From Bacillus solimangrovi (GTDB lineage Bacteria > Bacillota > Bacilli > Bacillales > Bacillaceae_N), in the NCBI RefSeq assembly GCF_001742425.1, contig NZ_MJEH01000055.1, positions 62,001 through 126,000 of the forward strand: 64,000 bases of DNA, in the 5' to 3' direction. The position numbers and the translations under genes are program-made. Positions 48,684 to 57,922 of the stretch are shown here, in pieces (the first letter of the stretch is position 1; each line of letters starts with the position of its first letter). The notes under the pieces are model-generated. The model ran no database searches, was not told the origin of the DNA, and worked only from the letters and a program-made list of their open reading frames with translations.

Positions 48684-48833
48684 CCATCAGTGGAAGTTTT
48701 ACTTCATACTTCACTGATGGTTAGTTGAACCAATCAGGTAATTACTGGTACTTATACCTAAAGGGTATGACCAAGGCCCTCTACCACTTAAACTTCGTTA
48801 ATTCTTCTAAGTTTTGAAGTAGGAGTCTTAGCG
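48684..48833. repeat. Best copy of a dispersed intergenic repeat
   Basis: Starts with a hairpin, CCATCAGT-G-GAAGT paired with ACTTC-ACTGATGG around a 10-base loop, followed by GGTTAGTTGAACC, GGTAATTACTGG, an AAGGG...GGCCCTCT pairing segment and TCTAAGTTTTGAAGTAGGAG. About 150 bases filling the whole gap beside the yitV stop codon. Related fragments occur at 8.3, 9.4, 37.2, 54.5 and 62.6 kb. Confidence 0.6.
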
Positions 48834-49595
48834 TTATAAATATCTCTTAAGCCAATCTACTGTTGCTAATACACCTTCACGCGATACTTTATGCCCTGTA
48901 TGTTCATCAACGATAAATGATGTTATAGCATTCGAATAATTCGTTCGTAAGTCATTATAAAATTCATATGCATGTTCAAATGGAACAACTGTATCTAACT
49001 TCCCATGCCAGAATAGCAAAGGAATTTGTGATGCTTTATTCATTTGTTTCGACAAATCGTAAGTTTCAAGTTGCTGAATTTGAGTCTCAATGACCGTATC
49101 ATCCAATTTGAAAGGAATACGATTTCGTTTAATATTACCTATTTGCCAACGTGCCAATTTTTCATATGATGGATTTCCCATTAGTGAGACGGCAGCGCGG
49201 ACCCATTCATATTGAGTTAATGCACCAAGTGTTATGATTCCACCCATAGATGTTCCGACGAGCCCAATTTTAGATGGCTCAACCATATCTTTATTCACAT
49301 AGACTTCCTTCACTTTGTCTAATTCATGAATGGTTTGAATCACAATCTGCCAAAATGAAAAGTTTAACTGTGCTTCTGTAAGATTTTCATTTCTTTCACC
49401 ATGATATAATGCTTCAGGTAAGAGAACACGCATACCTTGTTCAGCTAATAAATATGCATAATGCAAATTATGTTCTTTCGCACTCAAAAAACCATGTACA
49501 AAGATAACAGTTGGCAACTGTTCATTCATTTTGTCCTTTTGCACAACATGTAATGTCGGTATACTAGCTGGTTGTTCTTTCACAATTGTGATCAT
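48834..49595 (-). CDS. yitV: YitV-like alpha/beta hydrolase (esterase)
   Basis: 253 residues. Active-site elbow LVGTSMGGIITLGAL, acid GKLDTVVPFEH and His in DEHTGHKVSREG complete the triad; the oxyanion region is VIFVHGFLSAKEHN. Cytoplasmic, no signal peptide. Substrate unknown. AAGGGGAG lies upstream of the ATG. Neighbours yitW and yitU are conserved with B. subtilis. Confidence 0.9.
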   Translation of the reverse strand: MITIVKEQPASIPTLHVVQKDKMNEQLPTVIFVHGFLSAKEHNLHYAYLLAEQGMRVLLPEALYHGERNENLTEAQLNFSFWQIVIQTIHELDKVKEVYVNKDMVEPSKIGLVGTSMGGIITLGALTQYEWVRAAVSLMGNPSYEKLARWQIGNIKRNRIPFKLDDTVIETQIQQLETYDLSKQMNKASQIPLLFWHGKLDTVVPFEHAYEFYNDLRTNYSNAITSFIVDEHTGHKVSREGVLATVDWLKRYL

Positions 49596-49832
49596 TTCAA
49601 AGCTCCCCTTTAATTCTTACAGTTGCCCTTAATTATCTCATGTTTTACCAATTAAATAAAATCGCAAGCACAAAATTTTGTACTTTTTCTGACAACATCT
49701 TTATTTGAATTTCGATTAAATCGTAATTCATGTATTAAAACATATTTTACACAGAAATCATACTCTTCCTTTATAATGAAACATAACACTCTTTCTGAAC
49801 TGTTAAACTAATCATATGAAAGGATTGAGCTA

Positions 49833-50654
49833 ATGAAAAAACAACATTTAATTGCATTAGATTTAGATGGGACATTATTAACAAATGAAAAAACAATCTC
49901 TGATCGTACAAAACAAGCGATTGGAAACATGATTTCTCAAGGACATATCGTTATGATTGCAACAGGGCGACCGTACCGTTCAAGTAAAATGTATTATAAT
50001 GAATTGCTATTAAATACCCCAATTGTTAACTTTAACGGGGCACATATCCACCATCCAAAAGACACTGGCTGGGGGAACTTTCACACACCTTTAGAACATA
50101 AAACAGCAAAACGTATCATCCAAGCATGTGATGAGTTTGGGATAAAAAATATGATTGCAGAAGTTCAAGACCGCGTCTTTCTCCACTATCATGATAAAAA
50201 AATCATTGATCTATTCACAATGGGTAGTTCTCAGGTGAAATCAGGAAGATTAGATTTATTGTTAGAAGAATCACCAACTTCTTTATTAATATATCCAGAA
50301 GCAGAAAAAGTTGACCAAATACGTACACATTTAAATGATACACATGCCGAATTAATTGAACATCGCAAATGGGCAGCTCCTTGGCACGTAATCGAAATTG
50401 TAAAATCTGGATTAAATAAAGCAGTAGGTATTCAAAAAATAGCTCAACATTATAACATCCCAAAAGAGCGCATCGTTGCATTTGGAGATGAAGATAACGA
50501 TTTGGAAATGTTGGATTATGCAGGTATAGGAGTCGCAATGGACAATGCAATAGATGAACTAAAATCATTAAGTAATGAAATCACTTTTTCCAATAATGAA
50601 CATGGTGTCGCGGCCTTTTTAGAAAAAACTTTTTCACTTCCAGCACATAAATAA
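49833..50654 (+). CDS. yitU: YitU, Cof-type HAD phosphatase
   Basis: 273 residues. HAD motifs: LDLDGTLL (nucleophile Asp) at the N-terminus, IATGRPYRSS, a Lys in the GLNKAVG segment and FGDEDNDLEML. In B. subtilis YitU is one of several HAD enzymes able to dephosphorylate the riboflavin intermediate 5-amino-6-ribitylamino-uracil phosphate. Divergent from yitV. Weak AAAGGA site before the ATG. Confidence 0.92.
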   Translation: MKKQHLIALDLDGTLLTNEKTISDRTKQAIGNMISQGHIVMIATGRPYRSSKMYYNELLLNTPIVNFNGAHIHHPKDTGWGNFHTPLEHKTAKRIIQACDEFGIKNMIAEVQDRVFLHYHDKKIIDLFTMGSSQVKSGRLDLLLEESPTSLLIYPEAEKVDQIRTHLNDTHAELIEHRKWAAPWHVIEIVKSGLNKAVGIQKIAQHYNIPKERIVAFGDEDNDLEMLDYAGIGVAMDNAIDELKSLSNEITFSNNEHGVAAFLEKTFSLPAHK

Positions 50655-50745
50655 CTACCACTAATTCCCTCTTATTCAGTATAATCATCTGCACAAACTA
50701 TAGAAGAGCTTCTTTAGCTCGCATACGAATAAGGGGGGAATTCGC

Positions 50746-50898
50746 ATGGGTAAACGTAATAAGTCAAAACGTTTTGCACAGCAAAGTTCTGATTCAGTGA
50801 AAAAACACGACGAAAGAATCCCATACTACTCAACGCTTGAAGAAGCTAACGAAAGAAAACAAAACCTCGCAGAAGATTCCTCTGAAGGAGGATTCTAA
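50746..50898 (+). CDS. Small charged protein (50 aa), unknown function
   Basis: MGKRNKSKRFAQQ... is basic at the start and acidic at the end (AEDSSEGGF). AAGGGGGG lies 8 bases before the ATG. Its last codons (GAAGGAGGATTC) serve as the ribosome binding site for the next gene, so the pair is coupled. Not recognised. Confidence 0.7.
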   Translation: MGKRNKSKRFAQQSSDSVKKHDERIPYYSTLEEANERKQNLAEDSSEGGF

Positions 50899-50900
50899 CT

Positions 50901-51110
50901 TTGGGAAACAAACTCTTTCAATTAGCTAGAGATGCCGTTCAACGTGCTGAAGCAAGTATTAAACAAGGGGATAGTCAAGCCCAAGCTCAGGTTGAAACTG
51001 CTAAAAACAACCTTTCCTCTGCTTATGCTAATTCAACAAATGCAGAACGCGATCAATTAAGACAATTTCAACAACAGCTAGATAACGCTACATCAAATAA
51101 TGAAAAATAA
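50901..51110 (+). CDS. Small helical protein, DUF3813-like (tentative)
   Basis: 69 residues, TTG start with GGAGG 8 bases upstream. Ala/Gln-rich helices (RDAVQRAEASIKQGDSQAQAQV) and no hydrophobic segment, suggesting a small helical bundle or spore-type soluble protein. The start MGNKLFQLARDAV resembles DUF3813 proteins found after yitU in Bacilli, from memory only. Confidence 0.65.
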   Translation: MGNKLFQLARDAVQRAEASIKQGDSQAQAQVETAKNNLSSAYANSTNAERDQLRQFQQQLDNATSNNEK

Positions 51111-51192
51111 TAAGATATTACTTCAAATTATTTAGGATTAAAAAACTCTAGATAATTTAAAGTTTTATTAAATAATACTCAAAACATAATAA

Positions 51193-51226
51193 GGATGCAC
51201 TTATCTACCATAAGTGCATCCTCTTT
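51193..51226. terminator. Bidirectional terminator
   Basis: GGATGCACTTAT / ATAAGTGCATCC, 12-bp perfect stem with a 5-base loop, followed by a T tract on the plus side. It ends the small-gene pair and the converging chemoreceptor-like gene. Confidence 0.88.
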
Positions 51227-51229
51227 TAA

Positions 51230-52186
51230 TTATTGTTTGATCTCGTGATATTTTTCCATATCTTTTGCTATCTTCTCATCGACTTCATTCGCATCATCAA
51301 TATGTTTAACTATCGCTTCATTAATTTCTTCAAATAAATCTTTCGTTGTAGCAATTTCACTCATAACATCTTTCGTGTATACTTTTTGATTTTGAATCGT
51401 ACTAAGCACGCCATTTACATCATCTTTTACAGTTCCAATTACCTCTAATATATGTTCGATCTTTTCCGTTGTTGTTGTACTTAATTCTATTCCATCATTT
51501 ACAGATTTAATACTATTCTGAGAATCTTCTAATGCTTCTTCAATTTCTTGTTGAATACGTTTTGTTAAATCATCAATATTTTTTGTGCTTTGCGCTGTAT
51601 TTTCTGCAAGCTTACGGACTTCATTTGCAACGACAGCGAAACCTTTTCCATGTTCTCCTGCTCGAGCGGCTTCAATTGAAGCATTTAACGCAAGAAGGTT
51701 TGTTTGTTCAGCAATTTCATTAATTACCTTTACAATATCTTCAATTTCTTTCGAACGCACACCGAGCTGTGTCATACTCTTTGACGTTTCTTTCGATTGA
51801 TCACCAAGTTGCTTAATGAGTGTCTCAACCTTACTAACTGCTTCTAACCCTTCTTGTGATTCTTTTACCATTCCGTTTGTTGATTCTATCAGCGTCTCAC
51901 CTTTATCTTGCATAACCTCAGATATTTCATTTGATTGTCTACTGATTTCATTAACAGCATCAAATCGATCTCTAAGCTTCATCACAAGTGTATCTAATAC
52001 GTCATGCTGTGCGTTTATCGCTTCGTGTTTTTGAAATGTTGCTTCTAAATCTCCAAAAAAATCCTCAAAAAACTCCTGAAGTTTGTAATTCGGCTCTTCC
52101 TTACTTTCCTTTAGCTCTTCTATCTCCAACCTTAATTGTTCTATTTCCTCTTTTAATCGCTTATTTTCTGCTTTTAACCCAAACAT
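51230..52186 (-). CDS. Soluble methyl-accepting chemotaxis-like signalling protein
   Basis: 318 residues without any transmembrane or HAMP segment. An N-terminal coiled coil ([21 protein letters not shown]) and linker lead into the MCP signalling hairpin, whose tip [38 protein letters not shown] is intact. Such cytoplasmic receptors (YfmS, HemAT type) couple to CheW/CheA; the sensor part here is short and has no recognisable ligand domain. ATG 52186 has GGGGGAA upstream. Signal unknown; no che genes are near. Confidence 0.88.
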   Translation of the reverse strand: MFGLKAENKRLKEEIEQLRLEIEELKESKEEPNYKLQEFFEDFFGDLEATFQKHEAINAQHDVLDTLVMKLRDRFDAVNEISRQSNEISEVMQDKGETLIESTNGMVKESQEGLEAVSKVETLIKQLGDQSKETSKSMTQLGVRSKEIEDIVKVINEIAEQTNLLALNASIEAARAGEHGKGFAVVANEVRKLAENTAQSTKNIDDLTKRIQQEIEEALEDSQNSIKSVNDGIELSTTTTEKIEHILEVIGTVKDDVNGVLSTIQNQKVYTKDVMSEIATTKDLFEEINEAIVKHIDDANEVDEKIAKDMEKYHEIKQ

Positions 52187-52335
52187 ACAATTCCCCCATC
52201 TATACATTCAGTATTTCCACATTTCCACTTAAAGAGGTTATACCTCATTTGACATGGTAATTAAGTAAATTTATTCTATATCTACTATATCATTTTCAGT
52301 AGATTAATCGCTATTTTTTTGTCATGAATTTTAGT

Positions 52336-52362
52336 CAAAAAAAACCGAGGATTTCTCCTCGG
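52336..52362 (-). terminator. Terminator of the lipoprotein gene
   Basis: CCGAGG / CCTCGG stem on a 6-base loop followed by eight Ts on the minus strand. Confidence 0.85.
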
Positions 52363-52373
52363 CAACAAATGTA

Positions 52374-53201
52374 TTATTCAACATCCTTCTTAATCTGATC
52401 GATTTTCACTGACTTCACATTCATAATTGAACCATCTTTGTCAGAAACCTCATACAAAACTAGTGCAAGCGTACCATCCACTGGAAGTTGTTCTTCAGGA
52501 ATAGATAAGGTAATTTCAAACTCAGACCAATTAGGGCCACCTTGGTCAACCTTCACTAGTGTCTCATCGACTAAATAATCATGACCTTCTTCAACTGAAT
52601 AGAAGAACTCACCTTCAAACACACGTGCTTCACCCGTGATCTTATAATTCCCGTTTGACCCTTCGACTTGAATATTTCGGAACGCTGTACCCGGTTCATC
52701 GTATGAGAACGTTTTTTCCATCGTGAATGCACCCGTCGGTACTCTTTCACCATTCAACTGATTCACTTTAATCGTTACCGTTGCTTCATATGTACCACTC
52801 TCAAGTGACTCTGGTGTCCATTGTTCATTCCAACTCTTAACTTCATCTGGTGCGATCGAAACCTCTTTAAGTGCTTGCGTAAAGTCCTTGTCTTCTGAAT
52901 AACGATAAACTTCTTCATTTTCCTCATTTGTCACAACGATTTCATATTGTTGACTTGTTGAAAATGTAGCGATCGCTTCTTCTTCACTATTATTAGCTAA
53001 CGCTAAATCAAATAAAATCGCGTCACCACTTTGATGAATATCAACTGATGTCCCAAACGATTCTAACGTTTGTTCAGCATTTACAACTTTTTCATTATGA
53101 TTAGGTTCGTCTATTGGTGGGTTTTCACTTTGTTGACCTATTTGTCCGCAACCCGAAAGTAATGCTCCAACAAATAGTAGAGTAAATAATTTTTTCATCA
53201 T
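52374..53201 (-). CDS. Lipoprotein with BsuPI-like and Gmad2-like domains
   Basis: 275 residues. Lipobox LLSGC at residues 14-18. Residues 50-160 look like the BsuPI (intracellular proteinase inhibitor) beta domain (LALANNSEEEAIATFSTSQQ, SWNEQW), and residues 170-270 like the Gmad2 immunoglobulin-like domain (ITGEARVFEGEFFYSVEEG, WSEFEITLSIP). Both occur in Bacillus surface and spore-associated proteins; function unknown. GGAG lies upstream of the ATG pair. It is 65 bases after yitT with no terminator between, so the two may be cotranscribed. Confidence 0.78.
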   Translation of the reverse strand: MMKKLFTLLFVGALLSGCGQIGQQSENPPIDEPNHNEKVVNAEQTLESFGTSVDIHQSGDAILFDLALANNSEEEAIATFSTSQQYEIVVTNEENEEVYRYSEDKDFTQALKEVSIAPDEVKSWNEQWTPESLESGTYEATVTIKVNQLNGERVPTGAFTMEKTFSYDEPGTAFRNIQVEGSNGNYKITGEARVFEGEFFYSVEEGHDYLVDETLVKVDQGGPNWSEFEITLSIPEEQLPVDGTLALVLYEVSDKDGSIMNVKSVKIDQIKKDVE

Positions 53202-53266
53202 GAGACTTCACTCCTTTATATACCTATTGTAGTCCTATATTAACAAAAGGAAAAGTTACAATTGGG

Positions 53267-54109
53267 TTAATCTCGTCGGAAAAATCCAAAGATTCCCGTA
53301 GTCTGTACGATATTAGTGAACGCTGCAGGATCTACTTCACGGATAATTTGCTCTAAGTCAAATAACTCGTAACGAGTAACAACGATAATAAGCATTTCTT
53401 TGTCTTCTTTCGTAAATGCCCCTCTCGCTGGCACTGTCGTAATACCTCTTACTAGTTTAGAATGAATCGCATCCTCTAGTTCTTGAGATTTTTTCGTAAT
53501 AATCATTGCAGTTAGTTTTTCATGGCGAGTATGAATTGCATCAATTACACGTGTCGATACGTATAGTGTAACGAGTGTATATAACGCCTTCTCCCAGCCA
53601 AATAGTTGACCTGCAACTAAAATGATAACAGAATTCATGAATAGAAAGTACATGCCAATCGGCTTATCTCTCATACGGGATAAAATCATTGCGATAATGT
53701 CCATACCTCCAGTTGATGCACCCCACTTAAGAGTAAAACCAACCCCAACAGCTATAATAACACCACCAAACACTGCATTTAACATAATATCAGGAGAGAG
53801 GGAAGTCACTGGAATGATTTGCATAAAAATAGTCGTAAATACAACACTTACAATACTGTAAATTGTGAAACTTTTCCCTACCTTCATCCACCCTAATATA
53901 CCTACTGGAATGTTTAAGAGTAATAAAATAATACCTGTTACATCCTCAATTTCTATAAATTGCTGTAACAAACTTGATATTAATTGGGCAATCCCTGTGA
54001 ATCCACTGGCATACACATTTGCAGGAATTAAAAACAAGTTCATTGCTATTGCATTCAACGCAGCACCTAATATTACAACTGCGATTTTCTTGGACTCCAT
54101 TAATAACAC
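53267..54109 (-). CDS. yitT: YitT family membrane protein (DUF161/DUF2179)
   Basis: About 280 residues. Five or so transmembrane helices with the family motifs GFTGIAQL, LNIPVGILGW and GGVIIAVGVGFTLKWGASTGGMDI (quoted in part), and a C-terminal cytoplasmic DUF2179 domain (LVRGITTVPARGAFTKEDKEML). GTG 54109 is preferred since GGAGG is 8 bases before it; ATG 54115 would be only two bases away. Transport role unknown. Confidence 0.88.
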   Translation of the reverse strand: MLLMESKKIAVVILGAALNAIAMNLFLIPANVYASGFTGIAQLISSLLQQFIEIEDVTGIILLLLNIPVGILGWMKVGKSFTIYSIVSVVFTTIFMQIIPVTSLSPDIMLNAVFGGVIIAVGVGFTLKWGASTGGMDIIAMILSRMRDKPIGMYFLFMNSVIILVAGQLFGWEKALYTLVTLYVSTRVIDAIHTRHEKLTAMIITKKSQELEDAIHSKLVRGITTVPARGAFTKEDKEMLIIVVTRYELFDLEQIIREVDPAAFTNIVQTTGIFGFFRRD

Positions 54110-54476
54110 TTTCATATCCTCCTTTTAAAACAAAAAGCCGCATACAATCAATAATCATAAAACTACCATTTTTTCACGTATATCACTTGGCAGTTAACGT
54201 GACAGTGATTATTGTTGTTTTTATGTAAACTCCATTGAAGAAACTATGTATAGTAAGTCAGCTGTTAGAATCGCTTGAAAGACAATTACTAATTAAACAA
54301 ATTTAGAAATGCTTTGCTAATTATAAAGTTTCTTATTGTAAAATAAAAGCAACAAATTGCACATTCTTATCGTTATCTATGATATGTTATGAATATCTAT
54401 TAGAAATATTGAAAAAAGATAGTATCAACCGTAAAATAAGGTGTAACTTTCTTTATTGTAAGTATTCTCTCAAAAA

Positions 54477-54580
54477 TGGTTAGTTGAATCTATAGAGTAG
54501 TTACTGACACTTAATCGTTGCTCTATACTTTCTCCAACCCTTACCTTGAAATGTTAGTTAGTGTCAGTTAAACCGTGATA
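54477..54580. repeat. Degenerate copy of the dispersed repeat with two inverted repeats
   Basis: TGGTTAGTTGAA begins a 39-base segment that matches the 48.7 kb copy at 29 positions without gaps. Within it TATAGAG (54491) pairs with CTCTATA (54521), and ACTGACACT (54502) pairs with AGTGTCAGT (54559). It ends AAACCGTGATA, like the copies at 8.3 and 62.6 kb. It lies in the degV upstream region, about 30 bases before the start. Confidence 0.5.
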
Positions 54581-54610
54581 AACTTAAACAGATAAAGAGA
54601 AGGTGACTAA

Positions 54611-55471
54611 ATGAGTATTCGAATTATTACTGATAGTGGCTGTGACTTATCAAACGAAATTTTAGAACAATTAAATATTACTTGCGTGCCTTTCGGTGTA
54701 CATATAGATGGTGTGGATTATTTAGACCGTGAAACGATCGAAATACAAACTGTGTATGAAGAATTAGAGAAAGGGAAAATCGCAAAAACATCCCAAGTCT
54801 CTCCTGCTATCTTAGAAGAAACATTTACGAACGTAGCTAAGGAAAATGAAACTGCAATTTTCATTGCTTTCTCATCACACTTATCAGGTACATATCAAAC
54901 TGCAGTAATGATGAAGGAAAGTGTAGCTAGTCAATATCCAAACCTTAACTTGACAGTTATCGATTCAAAAAGCGGCTCACTTGGACAAGGTCTTATCGTA
55001 CAACGTGCAGCTGAAATGGTGAAAAAACATAAAAATTTAAATGAAATTATTCAAGTTATAAAACAATTATCGAACCACATAGAACACATTTTCACCGTCG
55101 ATTCACTTGAGCACTTATACAGAGGAGGACGTATTAGTCGCACATCTGCTTTTGTCGGTGGTTTATTAAACATTAAACCAATTCTTCACCTTGATGATGG
55201 TAAACTCTTTCCTTTCGAAAAAATAAGAGGGCGAAAAAAGCTAATTAAACGACTACTGGAAATAGTTGAAGAACGTGGCTCTAAGATAGCTCAACAAACA
55301 ATCGGTATTACACATGGAAATGATGAAGAAAGTGCATTAAAATTAAAAGAATTAGTAAAAGAAAAGTTTGGTGCAAAAGATTTCTTAATTCAACCTCTTG
55401 GTTCAGCAATAGGTGCACATACTGGCACAGGCGCACTCGCTTTATTTTTCTTAAATAAAGTTGAAGAATAA
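54611..55471 (+). CDS. yitS: DegV family fatty-acid-binding protein
   Basis: 286 residues. The DegV fold binds fatty acids for the FakA/FakB kinase route: IITDSGCDLS at the N-terminus, KTSQVSPAILEE with the lipid-phosphate site, AFSSHLSGTYQTA and a C-terminal GSAIGAHTGTGALALFF. AGAAGGTG precedes the ATG. Position beside yitT and yitU suggests yitS of B. subtilis. No fakA is in the window. Confidence 0.9.
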   Translation: MSIRIITDSGCDLSNEILEQLNITCVPFGVHIDGVDYLDRETIEIQTVYEELEKGKIAKTSQVSPAILEETFTNVAKENETAIFIAFSSHLSGTYQTAVMMKESVASQYPNLNLTVIDSKSGSLGQGLIVQRAAEMVKKHKNLNEIIQVIKQLSNHIEHIFTVDSLEHLYRGGRISRTSAFVGGLLNIKPILHLDDGKLFPFEKIRGRKKLIKRLLEIVEERGSKIAQQTIGITHGNDEESALKLKELVKEKFGAKDFLIQPLGSAIGAHTGTGALALFFLNKVEE

Positions 55472-55525
55472 TTAAATAAATACTACAAAGAATAAGTACA
55501 GCAACTTACGAAGGGAGCTGCACTT

Positions 55526-55657
55526 ATGTCATCTACAAAAGATAATGATAAAAAACCAGTTGATAAAAATGCTCAACGTGCGAAAAAAAATGAAATCATC
55601 GAAAAAAACCGTCAGAACGGTGAACGTCAATTCTCAAAAAAGACCGATCACTTGTAA
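55526..55657 (+). CDS. Small basic protein (43 aa), DUF3941-like (tentative)
   Basis: MSSTKDNDKKPVDKNAQRAK... ends in FSKKTDHL. AAGGGAG lies 8 bases before the ATG and a terminator follows. The very polar composition and the KKTDH tail resemble DUF3941 proteins of Bacillus, from memory. Function unknown. Confidence 0.65.
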   Translation: MSSTKDNDKKPVDKNAQRAKKNEIIEKNRQNGERQFSKKTDHL

Positions 55658-55662
55658 TAACT

Positions 55663-55701
55663 AATCCTGTTATCTAAAAATGATAACGGGATTTTTATTT
55701 T
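55663..55701 (+). terminator. Terminator after the 43-aa gene
   Basis: AATCCTGTTATC pairs with GATAACGGGATT (one G-U) and is followed by T-rich sequence. Confidence 0.85.
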
Positions 55702-55725
55702 TATGATTTTCACTTCAAAATTTTC

Positions 55726-55754
55726 TTGCAATTCACATAAAGGTGGTGTACATT
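55726..55754 (+). promoter_or_regulatory. Promoter of the S-box transcript
   Basis: TTGCAA (55726) and TACATT (55749) with a 17-base spacer, about 30 bases before the riboswitch aptamer. Confidence 0.55.
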
Positions 55755-55783
55755 ACATAACAAGCTACTAAATTAAATAGTTA

Positions 55784-55945
55784 ATTCTTATCAAGAGAGA
55801 CGGAGGGATCTGGCCCTACGAAGTCTCAGCAACCAGCCTAAATGGTCAGGTGCTAACTCCAGCAAGTGTTTAAAGCTTGATAGATAAGAAGAATTCAAAT
55901 ACACAGCCATTCTTCTTATTTCCAAGAAGATGGCTTATTTTATTG
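55784..55945 (+). promoter_or_regulatory. SAM-I (S-box) riboswitch of yitJ-metH
   Basis: The aptamer spans about 55784-55891: P1 (TTCTTATCA with TGATAGATAAGAA), GAGGGATCTGGCCC, GAAGTCTCAGCAACC and GGTGCTAACTCCAGCAAG are all canonical. The terminator is AGCCATTCTTCTT / AAGAAGATGGCT (55905-55935) with a T-rich tail. ATAAGAAGAAT (55883) can pair perfectly over 11 bases with ATTCTTCTTAT (55909), forming the antiterminator. High S-adenosylmethionine should switch the operon off. Confidence 0.96.
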
Positions 55946-56068
55946 CTCTTTTAATCAATTCCATGAAATATAATTCAACATTGATAAGTGCAACGTGCGA
56001 AATAATGAATAATATTATTTTTATTCGCTTCGTTCCTTTTCTTCATAAAAAAGAAGGTGGTGGAGAAT

Positions 56069-57922
56069 ATGAAATTACTAGAACGCTTAAAAGATGAAAT
56101 CTTAATTGGTGATGGTGCGATGGGTACATTGTTATATTCTTACGGAGTCGATTTTTGCTTCGAAGAACTGAATACATCTCAACCAGAACGAATTGAACAA
56201 ATTCATCTCGCCTATTTAAAGGCTGGTTCAGATGTTATCCAAACAAATACTTATGGTGCAAACTATATTAAATTAGCTCGATACGGTTTAGAAGATCAAG
56301 TGAAAAAGTTAAATGAGCAAGCTTGCCGAATTGCAAAACGTGCAAGTAAAACCAAAGAACAAACACACGTCCTCGGAACAATGGGTGGTTTACGAGGTAT
56401 AAGAAAGCAGGATATTACGCTTACCGAAGTAAAACGTACATTTCGTGAACAACTTTACCCACTATTAACAGAAGACGTAGATGGATTGTTACTCGAAACA
56501 TATTATGATTTTACTGAATTAAAAACAGTTCTAGAAATTGCAAGAAAAGAAACAGATAAACCGATTGTTGCACAATTATCATTGCATGAAGTTGGTGTTC
56601 TCCAAGATGGAACTCCTTTAGCTGAAGGGCTAAAACAACTTGCCGAACTTGGGGCAAACGTAACAGGTGTTAATTGTAGACTGGGTCCTTATCACATCAT
56701 TCAATCACTAGAACAAGTACCATTACTAGATCACGCTTACCTATCCGCTTATCCTAATGCAAGCTTACCTGATTATGTTGATGGTCGATTTATTTACGAA
56801 TCAGATGCAAGTTATTTCGAGCAATGCGCACTTGACTTGCGTGAACAAGGTGTCCGTTTACTCGGTGGATGTTGTGGAACGACTCCTGAACACATACAAG
56901 CCTTTCACTCAAAATTAAAAGGACAGAAACCAGTCAGTGAAAAAGTAATTAAACCGTTTCGATCGGAAATTACAGTACAACAAACAAAACGTGAGGAAGT
57001 CCCATTACAAGATATTGCTAAAGAACGTCGATCGGTAATCGTTGAGCTTGATCCACCTAAACACCTTGATACTCAGACATTTTTCGAAGGAACAAAGGCA
57101 TTAAAAGAAGCTGGCATCGATGCATTGACATTAGCAGATAACTCACTTGCTTCTCCTAGAATTAGTAATACTGCCATGGCGACAATAGCAAAAAATGAAT
57201 ACAAAACACGACCACTCGTTCATTTAACATGTCGTGACCGAAATCTAATCGGCCTACAATCTCACTTGATGGGTCTTCATACACTCGGTCTGCATGATGT
57301 CCTTGCAGTTACTGGAGACCCAACAAAAGTTGGTGACTTCCCTGGAGCTAGCTCTGTCTATGACTTATCTTCGTTTGAATTAATTCAATACATTAAGCAA
57401 TTGAACGAAGGAGTGTCTTTCTCGGGAAAACCGCTAAAACAAAAATGTTCGTTCTCAGTTGGAGCCGCATTCAATCCTAATGTCCGTCACTTAGAAAAAG
57501 CTGTTCAACGTCTTGAGAAAAAAATTGAATACGGTGCAGATTACTTCATCAGTCAACCAATTTTTTCACGAGTTCAAATTGAGGAAATCTATCAAGCTAC
57601 GAAACACTTAACTACTCCAATTTATATAGGAATTATGCCACTCGTTAGCAGTAAAAATGCCGAATTCCTTCATCATGAAGTACCGGGCATTAAGCTAAGC
57701 GATCAAACGAGGGAAAGAATGGTAAAATGCGGGACTGATAAGGAAAGTGCGCAGTCTGAAGGGATTGCTATTGCGAAAGAATTGATTGATACAGCGATGC
57801 AATACTTCAATGGAATATACTTAATTACACCATTTATGCGTTATAAAATGACGGCTACATTAGCTCATTATATTCATCAAAAAGATAACTCATCTATAGA
57901 GAGGAAGGTTCATCATGTCTAA
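56069..57922 (+). CDS. yitJ: Homocysteine S-methyltransferase / methylenetetrahydrofolate reductase (YitJ)
   Basis: 617 residues. The N-terminal half (to about 290) is a zinc-dependent homocysteine methyltransferase barrel: [22 protein letters not shown] and the Cys pair in [11 protein letters not shown]. The C-terminal half (about 310-610) is [36 protein letters not shown] and FISQPIF. The reductase makes 5-methyl-THF. ATG 56069 ([10 protein letters not shown]) is preferred with AAGGTGG at 8 bases; GTGs begin at 56057. It overlaps metH by 8 bases and is controlled by the S-box. Confidence 0.95.
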   Translation: MKLLERLKDEILIGDGAMGTLLYSYGVDFCFEELNTSQPERIEQIHLAYLKAGSDVIQTNTYGANYIKLARYGLEDQVKKLNEQACRIAKRASKTKEQTHVLGTMGGLRGIRKQDITLTEVKRTFREQLYPLLTEDVDGLLLETYYDFTELKTVLEIARKETDKPIVAQLSLHEVGVLQDGTPLAEGLKQLAELGANVTGVNCRLGPYHIIQSLEQVPLLDHAYLSAYPNASLPDYVDGRFIYESDASYFEQCALDLREQGVRLLGGCCGTTPEHIQAFHSKLKGQKPVSEKVIKPFRSEITVQQTKREEVPLQDIAKERRSVIVELDPPKHLDTQTFFEGTKALKEAGIDALTLADNSLASPRISNTAMATIAKNEYKTRPLVHLTCRDRNLIGLQSHLMGLHTLGLHDVLAVTGDPTKVGDFPGASSVYDLSSFELIQYIKQLNEGVSFSGKPLKQKCSFSVGAAFNPNVRHLEKAVQRLEKKIEYGADYFISQPIFSRVQIEEIYQATKHLTTPIYIGIMPLVSSKNAEFLHHEVPGIKLSDQTRERMVKCGTDKESAQSEGIAIAKELIDTAMQYFNGIYLITPFMRYKMTATLAHYIHQKDNSSIERKVHHV

